Source of the DNA: Gemmatimonadota bacterium
GTDB taxonomy: Bacteria > Latescibacterota > UBA2968 > UBA8231
Length of the DNA stretch: 64,000 nt
NCBI GenBank assembly: GCA_009841115.1
Contig: VXML01000002.1
Coordinates: 1-64,000 of the forward strand
Direction: 5' to 3'
Position numbers and translations under genes: made by a program. Shown here piece after piece: positions 17,684 to 24,943 of this stretch (the first letter of the stretch is position 1; the number at the start of each line of letters is the position of its first letter). A model generated the notes under the pieces. That model saw only the letters and a list, made by a program, of their open reading frames with translations. It did no database searches and had not been told where the DNA came from.

Positions 17684-20164
17684 CTAATACGCTACGGAAA
17701 TGATGCGCGTCTGGGCCTCACCTGCATGATCAGCGTCGGTCGAAATGCGCAATAGGTATAGCCCCGGAGGCACGACCTGTCCAGCATCGTCGCGGCCATC
17801 CCACTGCTGCGAATATCCCCCCGACGATAGCTGGCGCTCAATGAGACGCCTGCGCCGACCGTTCAAATCGAATATCTCCAGATATACTGGCTTCGGCGTT
17901 AGCAATCGCTGGACGTCAAAAGTCACGACTACTTCGTCGTTGACGTCGTCGCCATTGGGCGTAAAAGGATTGGGCACGACCTTGAAATTGGTCACTAGGT
18001 TCTCGCTCTGCGCTGAAATATCGGCGATCACCGCTAGAGAATTGCGATCTGAGAGCTGGTCCGTCGCTGCGAAATCCACTACGTCATTGTCCTCCACCCG
18101 CTGTGGCAAGAAAATGGCCAGCGTATCGAGCGCACTCTCATTACCCCCAAGCGCCAAAATGCCGCTACTGGTAAAGCGTCGCTCTGTTTCTGCACCTAAA
18201 GTGTCTAAGAATACATTGGCAGCGAAGTTGGTGCGGAAATCGATGACCCGGCCCTGAAAGCGGACCTTTACCAATGCGTTGCGGACTTGGTCTTCCTCAG
18301 CTGGGCCTATGGTTGGAAAACCAACGACGAACTGATCATCGGCAACGTACAATTCTCGAAACTGTCCCTCGCCTATCTCGCCTCCGTCATCAACTCGTTC
18401 CAAGTTCAGGAACTCTCCGTCGCCTAGATCCACTTCCACCCCCTCAATGGCTTCCGCACGAGCCGGCGTAAAAACCTGCAAGCGGTTGAACCCATTGTTC
18501 TCAGCCCCTAGTCCAGCGTTGAGGACCAGCACAAAGGAGGTATCGCGGCCAGCAATCACATCCACGGCCGGAGCAATCTCGCCGAAGACCTGATCCGTGA
18601 TCTGTGGAGCAGAGTATTCAAAACGCAAATTGCTAATAATCGTAGCCGCCGCAGGATCTTCGCTCAGAAACTCAACCTCAATCTGAATGAAGGGCCGACC
18701 ACTCGGCGCATTGATCAACTGGCCATTGTTGGCCAACTGAACACCACTCCAGAACTCGAGATCGGGCTCAACATGGCGCCGCTCATTGCCCGGCAGGGAC
18801 TTGTACTCGGCGCGAGTCAGGCGGACTCGCGCTCGGTCTTCAGGCAAAGCAGCACTGAAGATCTCACGGGCTTCTAGATTGAAAGCCTCATCGTTTAGGT
18901 CCACTTCCTGGCCGAAGGTCTTGGAACCAAGCCGTTGGTCGGTGATACTCGCCCCTTCCTCTTTCCACTCCACCGAACGCTCGAATTTGTTGACGCGAAA
19001 AAGCACATCTGGCTCGGGATTGACGCCAGTCTGTACGCGCACGATAGCGCGCGACCCGTTGGGATCGCCAATTTTTCGCTCGTCCCAGAAAATCCTCCCC
19101 AAGGTCGCTGGGGGCAGCGGTAGTGCATTGGAAGTATAAACCGCTTCAGGCACAAAGCCGTCGGCTAAAAACTCCATTTCAGCTAAATCGTAATCCAGCG
19201 GAGTCTGAAAATCAAAGCGAGCATAGCGCATGTAAGCCTGCGGCTCAAAGGCCACAGCAATGGTGTCTTCCAGATTGACTGGTGCGCTCGCCTCGGGAAC
19301 GAAGGTCGGAAAAGTCGAGGCTATCTTAGTAAACCTAGGGAACGCCAACTGCCCAACACTCGGATCGTCGAGACTAAGACCGGCGATCACTTTCTCAGTC
19401 CCAGGCAGGCCCCTATAAAAGGTATAAGCGGAAACGCGCGAAGGCTCTTCAAGACTGGGATAGAGGCGGAACAAGCGGATTGGAAAGTAGCGTCCTAAGT
19501 CGATATAGAGAATCCATTGCTGTTTGACGTCCTGCCCAACTCGGTCAATGCGCTCAAAATGGGTCAATGGATCGCCATCGAAAACGTACCATAGGCCCTC
19601 TTGGAGTCGCTGGTCAGTCAAAGCTCTTTCAAAAATACCGAGAGGCGTGAGGTTTAGTCCCTTATTGTACTTGTCGCCGCTGGGAGGGCGGGGAAAGGAT
19701 TCGGCCACGTTGATCATGGCCTCAATCTCGGTAATGCCAGCCCGACGCAATAACTGGACGGCCTCTAAGCTACGCGGAAAGGAATTCCAACGAGGAACCA
19801 AGACCGTGCCCGCCTTTACGGTCGTACCATCTTCGAGTTCGATATCAGTCGATGCTACTACATCAGCTCTGGTTACATTAAGCGAGAAGGCGAAGAGACT
19901 GGAATCGGTCGCTGCATCCACTTCGGCGGCGGTTAACGCGAGAGGAACTTCGGGAACGGGAACTACACGCGATGGGGTAATAGGCCCAATGCCATTTTCA
20001 TAGCTTTCAAGGTCTATTACTTCAATGAAGCGATTTTCTGAAAGCGGCCCCTGCTTGGCATCAATCCAAGTTGTATTGCCCGGAATAGCGAACAGCCGCA
20101 ACTCCGCAGCAGCATTTACCCAACCGCCCAAAACCAACGCGGCGACACAAATCCCAATTCTCAT
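17684..20164 (-). CDS. Large secreted surface protein with FlgD/CHU_C-like C-terminus (paralogue of the 14312-17647 protein)
   Basis: The 826-residue protein has a signal peptide (cut near NAAAE, about residue 20). Its middle shares style and motifs with the downstream 1111-residue neighbour: a discoidin-like region with YIDLGRYFPIRLFRLYPS (about 220-240), the motif AEYKSLPGNERR (about 446-460), and sentences of the type FEYSAPQITDQVFGEIAP. The C-terminal domain from about 725 has PNPFTPNGDDVNDEVVVTF, then WDGRDDAGQVVPPGLYLLRI, and ends ISVAY. Export and surface display are likely by analogy with CHU_C/FlgD-terminated proteins. The gene is followed closely by the 1111-residue protein, the barrel and the lipoprotein, all on one strand. 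Confidence 0.75.
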   Translation of the reverse strand: MRIGICVAALVLGGWVNAAAELRLFAIPGNTTWIDAKQGPLSENRFIEVIDLESYENGIGPITPSRVVPVPEVPLALTAAEVDAATDSSLFAFSLNVTRADVVASTDIELEDGTTVKAGTVLVPRWNSFPRSLEAVQLLRRAGITEIEAMINVAESFPRPPSGDKYNKGLNLTPLGIFERALTDQRLQEGLWYVFDGDPLTHFERIDRVGQDVKQQWILYIDLGRYFPIRLFRLYPSLEEPSRVSAYTFYRGLPGTEKVIAGLSLDDPSVGQLAFPRFTKIASTFPTFVPEASAPVNLEDTIAVAFEPQAYMRYARFDFQTPLDYDLAEMEFLADGFVPEAVYTSNALPLPPATLGRIFWDERKIGDPNGSRAIVRVQTGVNPEPDVLFRVNKFERSVEWKEEGASITDQRLGSKTFGQEVDLNDEAFNLEAREIFSAALPEDRARVRLTRAEYKSLPGNERRHVEPDLEFWSGVQLANNGQLINAPSGRPFIQIEVEFLSEDPAAATIISNLRFEYSAPQITDQVFGEIAPAVDVIAGRDTSFVLVLNAGLGAENNGFNRLQVFTPARAEAIEGVEVDLGDGEFLNLERVDDGGEIGEGQFRELYVADDQFVVGFPTIGPAEEDQVRNALVKVRFQGRVIDFRTNFAANVFLDTLGAETERRFTSSGILALGGNESALDTLAIFLPQRVEDNDVVDFAATDQLSDRNSLAVIADISAQSENLVTNFKVVPNPFTPNGDDVNDEVVVTFDVQRLLTPKPVYLEIFDLNGRRRRLIERQLSSGGYSQQWDGRDDAGQVVPPGLYLLRISTDADHAGEAQTRIISVAY

Positions 20165-20304
20165 TCCGTTACTCCCCGGTAGAATTTGCGCTGCCTAGGT
20201 CTTAGCATGGCAAACCAAAAGCGAGGTATTATGACGCGAGGAAGGTGGCTACCTAATGTTATGCGATAGCCATAAGATTAAGAGATATGTACGAGTAAGA
20301 TAAT

Positions 20305-20343
20305 TGTTAAGGAGAGGAGGAAGTATTCCCCCTCTCCTTAACA
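20305..20343 (-). terminator. Strong hairpin downstream of the CBM9-like gene
   Basis: Perfect 13-bp arms TGTTAAGGAGAGG (20305-20317) and CCTCTCCTTAACA (20331-20343) with a 13-base loop start 27 bases after the stop codon of the minus-strand gene ending at 20370. Only a weak run of T and A follows on the minus strand, so it may be a terminator or an mRNA 3'-end stabiliser. The 140 bases between it and the next gene (20164) are AT-rich and could hold that gene's promoter; I see no clear one. Confidence 0.6.
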
Positions 20344-20369
20344 TTAGGAAAACAGCAGGACGCTACTGT

Positions 20370-21272
20370 TTACTTAAGCGAGGCCTTGATGCGCCCCCAA
20401 GAGTCTTCTTCGACCGCCGTGCCATCGCCACCGGCACCGACCAAGCGACCATCGACGAAGCGCTCGGCAAAGCGCCAAGTCGCAGCCTGACCAGACAAGG
20501 TGTGAAAAGCGCGGTAATCGCTCGGACCTTCATCCATGTCCTGAGCCGAAATCTGGAAACCAATGATCTTGCCATCGAACAAGGGCGAAGCTACGCTGTC
20601 GTCTGGGCTGTTCCAGATTAGGTCGTCGAAAGGCGTGACGAAGAACTCAATGATTGTGGTCGTCGGCCCGTCGCCGGTCGAACCGCCGCCGCCATCAGCG
20701 TAGGGCAGCGCGTTGACCCACTCGGTGCCTTTGCCCAGATAGCCGACGTGGCGGCCGTCAGGAGTATCACCGATAGCCACGTACTGCTGAGCCGTGCGGT
20801 TGTTATTCAGGTCCTTCTCTTCGTCGGTCCAGTTCTCATCGGCCGAACCAGTGTAATCGCCACCAGTGTGGTCGCCATCAAGCATGAACTCAATGGCATC
20901 TTGTCTCCACAAGCTACCCAAGTCACCGCCAGCGTACTCATTGATGTAGATGTTGTCGATGCGCTCCATGCCCATCCAGATGGTACCGGCATTGCCATTC
21001 CAAGCCAGCCAAATGCGATAGTCTAGGTCCGCCGGATCGTACTGGGCACCGTCGCCCACAGTCGGGTCCTGAAAGAAATCAGTGGTGACCAACTGTGCAT
21101 CACCAACTACATCTTCCCAGTCGGCTATGCTGGCGTCGCGCAGATCGATATCGGCCAGATCAGCTTCGGGGAGCTCAAAGAGCAGGTAAACCTGTTCGCC
21201 AATATGCGCACTGGCACCGCTCGTCAGGCCTAAAATCAGGCCCATAGCCAAAAGGCCATATAGACGTTTCAT
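20370..21272 (-). CDS. Secreted CBM9/DOMON-like domain protein
   Basis: ATG at 21272 (GGAAGGAG nine bases upstream) gives 300 residues with signal peptide MKRLYGLLAMGLILGLTSGA, cut near SAHIG. The body has the pattern of family 9 carbohydrate-binding / DOMON-like beta-sandwiches: DYRIWLAWNGNAGTIWMGMER followed by WRQDAIEFMLDGDHTGGDY and later IIGFQISAQDMDEG. It is likely a periplasmic or surface sugar- or ligand-binding protein. It is preceded by a promoter and a 200-base structured leader, and followed by a hairpin, so it may form its own transcript. The family call rests on pattern only. Confidence 0.6.
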   Translation of the reverse strand: MKRLYGLLAMGLILGLTSGASAHIGEQVYLLFELPEADLADIDLRDASIADWEDVVGDAQLVTTDFFQDPTVGDGAQYDPADLDYRIWLAWNGNAGTIWMGMERIDNIYINEYAGGDLGSLWRQDAIEFMLDGDHTGGDYTGSADENWTDEEKDLNNNRTAQQYVAIGDTPDGRHVGYLGKGTEWVNALPYADGGGGSTGDGPTTTIIEFFVTPFDDLIWNSPDDSVASPLFDGKIIGFQISAQDMDEGPSDYRAFHTLSGQAATWRFAERFVDGRLVGAGGDGTAVEEDSWGRIKASLK

Positions 21273-21473
21273 AAGCTGCAACTCCTTCCCTCTTTCGGGA
21301 GTGTGGTGTTTTGGGTAGAGACCTTTTCGGCTCGATCTCCATCGTAGCCACGGACTATAGCTTGTTGCCTCCGTAGGTCTGCTTTCCCCGCGTAGAAAAT
21401 TATGCCCACTAACAATCGACATCCGATCTGATCTTTCCTGACCAATCGGAAGCCGCTGTAGAGGGCTTTTAAT
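21273..21473 (-). ncRNA. Structured 5' leader of the CBM9-like gene (possible cis-regulatory RNA)
   Basis: The leader between the predicted start site and the ATG contains several helices. TCCGAT/ATCGGA (21422-21427/21445-21450) is extended inwards by a second 5-bp stem. AAGCC/GGCTT lies at 21450-21454/21464-21468. A three-way junction has outer stem AGACC/GGTCT (21319-21323/21376-21380), hairpin GGCTCGAT/ATCGtAGCC (21329-21336/21341-21349, one bulge) and hairpin ACGGA/TCCGT (21350-21354/21370-21374). Next to the gene, ACTCC/GGAGT (21281-21285/21298-21302) would pair the Shine-Dalgarno GGAG. The layout resembles an aptamer plus expression platform. I could not match it to a known riboswitch class; function is inferred. 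Confidence 0.4.
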
Positions 21474-21479
21474 CGGTGC

Positions 21480-21508
21480 AATATAGGGAATTTTTCTCTA
21501 TGCTGCAA
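21480..21508 (-). promoter_or_regulatory. Sigma-70-type promoter of the CBM9-like gene
   Basis: On the minus strand, TTGCAG (21508-21503), a 17-base spacer and TATATT (21485-21480) match the -35/-10 pattern well. The predicted start near 21473 leaves a leader of about 200 bases before the ATG at 21272. The 306-base gap 21273-21578 therefore holds this promoter, the leader and the 3' hairpin of the next gene. Confidence 0.6.
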
Positions 21509-21543
21509 GTGTTTATTACAGTGTCTAGCCCATCGCCATACCT

Positions 21544-21561
21544 CCGATGAGAAATCATCGG
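21544..21561 (-). terminator. Hairpin 18 bases after the duplicated-domain gene
   Basis: Perfect 7-bp arms CCGATGA (21544-21550) and TCATCGG (21555-21561) with a 4-base loop follow the stop codon of the gene ending at 21579. There is no T-tract on the minus strand, so it may stabilise the mRNA end instead of terminating. Confidence 0.45.
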
Positions 21562-21578
21562 TCTGTAGCAAGGCACAC

Positions 21579-22499
21579 TTATTGAGAATCTCCTGCATCA
21601 GCAGCATCGTCAGCGCTATCGCTGGCGCTATCGGCAGTGTCGCCAGCACTGCCTTCAGTGCTTTCTTCGTCCTTATCTTGCCGAAAGCGAATATGCTTCA
21701 CATCGTGCATACCAATCGCAAATGGACTCGAACCCACGACGCCCGTAAAGGCCCGGTTGACGCGCTCGAAATAGCTCCTGTCGGTCTCGCCCGAAAGGCG
21801 TACTAGGCTCGCCTCGACCGTACCCATAACGGTTTTTCCCGACCAATAGGTCGCCGTTATCGGCCTGAACTCATCACCCGTTCCGCCATCTTCAAAGTCA
21901 ATTCGCGCCACCTTGTCTAGAGGAATAAAGCGCTTGTTGCGGCCCCTGAAAAAGTCGAGCCGCTGCTTGCCATGATAGCGCAAATTTTCCACCTCAAAGC
22001 GCCTGCCGTCCATCGTAATGATCGTGGCCTTGAGAATTTTTTCCTCGGGTGGCTCCTCGCCGACGGGATGGCGCAAGACAATCTCTTGTACATCGCTGGC
22101 GAGAATGAAAAACGGCCCCAGTTCGGTCACCCCAGAGAAGCGACGCCCACTACTCCCACCGCCAACCGCATCTTGGTGAGGCGAAGTAGAGCCACCCGTC
22201 ACCATCAAGCCCGCTTCTTGAACACCGTTCCGGAACACAAGCACGACGCGCTGTTCCTCGTCGCTGCGTTCCCCTTCAAAGCGCAACCGATCCACCTTAA
22301 CCAGTTCCACCAATCGACGCTGCCCTTGGACGTAGATTTCCAAATCCTGACGCCCCTGAAAGGTGAACTTATCTACTTGGTGCTGATTTCCGTAGCGATC
22401 TATGACGGTCGCCTTGAGAGCGGAAGTAGCAGCTCCACTGGCCGATACCCATAGCGCGGCCAAGAGTGCAATTCCACCCCACAGTACTTTGCGCTTCAT
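21579..22499 (-). CDS. Secreted protein with two tandem copies of an unknown domain and an acidic tail
   Basis: The 306-residue product has a signal peptide (cut near ASGAA, about residue 24). A domain of about 115 residues is present twice, at about 28-144 and 157-272: ATVIDRYGN...RRLVELVKVDRLRFEG and FILASDVQEIVLRH align with ATIITMDGR...KRFIPLDKVARIDFED and FAIGMHDVKHIRFR. The last 35 residues are Asp/Ser/Ala-rich. I do not recognise the domain. It follows the lipoprotein gene at 22527-23219 by 27 bases, so the two are probably co-expressed. Confidence 0.65.
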   Translation of the reverse strand: MKRKVLWGGIALLAALWVSASGAATSALKATVIDRYGNQHQVDKFTFQGRQDLEIYVQGQRRLVELVKVDRLRFEGERSDEEQRVVLVFRNGVQEAGLMVTGGSTSPHQDAVGGGSSGRRFSGVTELGPFFILASDVQEIVLRHPVGEEPPEEKILKATIITMDGRRFEVENLRYHGKQRLDFFRGRNKRFIPLDKVARIDFEDGGTGDEFRPITATYWSGKTVMGTVEASLVRLSGETDRSYFERVNRAFTGVVGSSPFAIGMHDVKHIRFRQDKDEESTEGSAGDTADSASDSADDAADAGDSQ

Positions 22500-22526
22500 G
22501 GCATTACTCCACGATAAGCGATCAGC

Positions 22527-23219
22527 CTAAGGCTGTGCGTCCCCTTCGCCCCCGCTTTCGCCCGGTTGTGCCGGCGAGGGAGGCGGTCCGATGAGAATGT
22601 TCTGGGTCTGTCCCATGCTGATCTGTACGGGCCTGATTTCGTCCAAACCAGTGGGAGAATTTTCAATCCGCACTTTGTACTCGCCCACTGGCATGATAAA
22701 GTAGCGCACTTCTGTTGAGGTCATGCCCCGGCCCAGCATAGTCCGCAAATTGTAGTCAAAAATTAGGAAAGGTACCTGACTGCGGCCCTGCGCATCGGAA
22801 AAAATGACCTGAAAGCGGCCGATGGGTATGGTCGCGTACATTTCCTGTCCCATCAGGACTTCGATTTCCTTCTCAACGCTGTCGTCGATATCTGTATTGA
22901 CCACAACTGTGTATCTGCCAGGATCCAGATCGACAAATTGCGGTAGAGAGCGGTAGCCGGTCTCGTATCCTATGGGCGAACTCGCAGCCATGCGCGGCGA
23001 TTCCGAGTGAACTTCCTCGCCACTCTCTCCGTCGAGGACATAGTAATTGACCTCGTTGATCCCGCCCGTCTCCAACATGAGCCGACCCTTGCCCTCGGGA
23101 ATGGGCGGCAGACCATAACCGCCTCCGCTGCCTCCGGTGGTGGCACAGCCAGCCACGACGACTGCTGTACCGACCAGAAACCACTTTCTCACCTGTGTGT
23201 ATTCTACTTTCGACGCCAT
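22527..23219 (-). CDS. PEGA-like lipoprotein of unknown function
   Basis: ATG at 23219 has AAGGAGGG six bases upstream and gives 230 residues; a reading from 23282 would begin upstream of that site. Lipobox VVAGC (Cys25). The mature part has PEGA-like beta segments (LDPGRYTVVVNTDID, MPVGEYKVRIENSP, about 115-205) and a Pro/Gly-rich tail. PEGA-type domains are common in surface-associated lipoproteins, with no defined reaction. A consensus -35 box and a 9-bp inverted repeat lie upstream. Confidence 0.65.
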   Translation of the reverse strand: MASKVEYTQVRKWFLVGTAVVVAGCATTGGSGGGYGLPPIPEGKGRLMLETGGINEVNYYVLDGESGEEVHSESPRMAASSPIGYETGYRSLPQFVDLDPGRYTVVVNTDIDDSVEKEIEVLMGQEMYATIPIGRFQVIFSDAQGRSQVPFLIFDYNLRTMLGRGMTSTEVRYFIMPVGEYKVRIENSPTGLDEIRPVQISMGQTQNILIGPPPSPAQPGESGGEGDAQP

Positions 23220-23260
23220 CTTTCCCTCCTTGGGACGAGCTGTAGGAAACGGACAACTAC

Positions 23261-23326
23261 CTAAGAGCCAAGATTTAAACATTTTATAATTATTATATAG
23301 ATATATAGGCTCTTAGCCGCTGTCAA
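23261..23326 (-). promoter_or_regulatory. Promoter with flanking 9-bp inverted repeat upstream of the PEGA-like lipoprotein
   Basis: On the minus strand TTGACA (23326-23321) is a perfect -35 box, followed by an AT-rich -10 region (TATCTA at 23303-23298 with a 17-base spacer, or the overlapping TATATC). The perfect arms CTAAGAGCC (23261-23269) and GGCTCTTAG (23308-23316) place one half-site between -35 and -10 and the other after the start site, a layout typical of an operator. Alternatively the arms form a long-loop hairpin behind the GT39 gene that ends at 23327. Confidence 0.5.
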
Positions 23327-24937
23327 CTACTCGCCGCGACTCGCGAGAGATACGAGTATGAAGTGCCGATCCTGTCTTGGCTGCCGGGTGACGAAGCGCC
23401 TGAACCCTGCTTCGTCGTGCCACTGGCGCGGGTGTGCCGAAGGGATCGTCACGCCTCGGCGCAATAAATCTTGCCAAAAAGACTCGTTTTCCACAACAAA
23501 ACCAGCCGCTACGAGGAAATAGTCTGCGCCCTCGGCCGCGAGGCTGTCGAGCCGATCGGGCGCAAATTCGTCCGGGGTTATTTGCCATCCCTTGCGATGG
23601 CAGTAATAGAGCAAGGTTGGGCTTTGCGACCGGTGCGGTACCCCGGTATTTTCGTCCTCGTCGCCGATGACCAACAGCGCATCCTGCGGCAACTTGGCGT
23701 CGAGTATCCGACCCACCAAATGGCAGCTTTGGTAGTAGTTGTGCCAATTGTTGGGCTGCGCGTAATACGGCCTGACCGCCCAAGCACTGTAGGCGGCGAC
23801 CCCGACGATCAGGGTACATACTAACACGACGCGCCAGTAGTGCGCCCAGTTCCGTGCGAATCGACACCAGCCCGCCGCTGCGGCATCTGCCCCAATAATG
23901 GCCTCGAGCACCCGTCCAGCTAGAAGGGCCCCGACCGGAGCAAAGGGTAGTTGGTAGTAATGTAGCCTGCGATTGCCCTCAGGGACGACAAATACGTAGA
24001 GCACCAGCCCTCCCATCCACACCCAGAGCGTCCACTCGCGCCGTTGACTAGGCGCTAGGGCGAGTCCAGCCAAAACTAGGATCGCCCCCGCAGGCGTATA
24101 GACGCTGTGCCAGAAGCGCTCCAAGAGCGTCACGTAAAAATCAGCCGTAAAGAGCAGACTGCGATCCCACTTGTCATAGCCGTAGCGATTCCATATACCA
24201 AATGTCAGGCCGGTCTCCTCAAAGAGCAGGCTGGCGTGCCAGTACCAGAGCACGGCGGGTGCCAAGGCTAGCACGAGATAGAGCCAAAGCACAGGCTTGA
24301 AGGCGAAGCGCCACCCCCAGCGCAGCCAAGCTAAGGCGACCAGCGGGAAACCGAGATAGAGGGTAGGTATTTTGACGAGAAAACACAGGGCGGCCAACAG
24401 GACAGCCAGCGCGAAGTCCCATCGGCGACCGCTGTCAATCCACCGCGCGAAAGCCCAAAGCGACCCCACGCTCAAAAGGATCATCAGCGCTTCGGGCATA
24501 AAGGTGCGCCCGTAGTAGATGCTCATGGGAAAAAGCAAATAGATCAGTGCCGCTAGTAGCGCGCCCAACCACCCTAGTCCCAATCGCAAGCCCAGCCAAT
24601 AGAGCAGCGCCGCCGCCGCCGTCGAGCACAACGCCGCCACGAGCCGCCCGAGCCACTCATAGGGACCTTCGGCAGCTGCGTAAAGTAGGGCAACGACGAA
24701 GGGATATAGCGGAAAATTCGTCTCTACGTACCCAGGGGTGGTGCCGCGCCAATCGACGCGTGGATAGAAGAGCGAATATCCTTCTTCGTAAAAATTGCGG
24801 GCTATAGCGGCCGTATCCGTCTGACGCCAAGCCTGCTTGTCGATCAGGGGATCTTGCAGGTTTACAAGCCGTAGGGCTAGCCCTAGGGCGAGGACGATAT
24901 AGAGATAAAAAGCGCCCTTAGCCCCCTTCGTTTGCAT
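23327..24937 (-). CDS. GT39-type membrane glycosyltransferase
   Basis: The 536-residue protein has about ten to twelve hydrophobic segments and the GT39/ArnT-like first-loop motif KQAWRQTDTAAIARNF (about 34-49), where the Asp is the likely catalytic base, followed by ETNFPLYPFVVALLY. The C-terminal 130 residues are soluble (CHLVGRILDAKLPQDALLVIGDED) and probably periplasmic. It would use a polyprenyl-phosphate sugar donor. It is the last gene of the operon that starts with galU, six bases after the TolB-like lipoprotein gene, which suggests a role in glycan or glycolipid decoration of the envelope. Confidence 0.75.
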   Translation of the reverse strand: MQTKGAKGAFYLYIVLALGLALRLVNLQDPLIDKQAWRQTDTAAIARNFYEEGYSLFYPRVDWRGTTPGYVETNFPLYPFVVALLYAAAEGPYEWLGRLVAALCSTAAAALLYWLGLRLGLGWLGALLAALIYLLFPMSIYYGRTFMPEALMILLSVGSLWAFARWIDSGRRWDFALAVLLAALCFLVKIPTLYLGFPLVALAWLRWGWRFAFKPVLWLYLVLALAPAVLWYWHASLLFEETGLTFGIWNRYGYDKWDRSLLFTADFYVTLLERFWHSVYTPAGAILVLAGLALAPSQRREWTLWVWMGGLVLYVFVVPEGNRRLHYYQLPFAPVGALLAGRVLEAIIGADAAAAGWCRFARNWAHYWRVVLVCTLIVGVAAYSAWAVRPYYAQPNNWHNYYQSCHLVGRILDAKLPQDALLVIGDEDENTGVPHRSQSPTLLYYCHRKGWQITPDEFAPDRLDSLAAEGADYFLVAAGFVVENESFWQDLLRRGVTIPSAHPRQWHDEAGFRRFVTRQPRQDRHFILVSLASRGE

Positions 24938-24943
24938 GTCGAA

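Noticed and set aside
17668-17684. Small hairpin GCTTTA/TAAAGC at the stop codon of the 826-residue surface protein
   Set aside because: The six-base stem with no T-tract overlaps the stop codon, and the next gene is only 37 bases away on the same strand; it is too weak to call a terminator.
21319-21420. c-di-GMP-I (GEMM) riboswitch in the CBM9-like leader
   Set aside because: AAAGC and TACGGA...TCCGT phrases looked GEMM-like, but the conserved GGGCAAACC-type and GACGCAAAGCC segments are missing, so I report only an unclassified structured leader.
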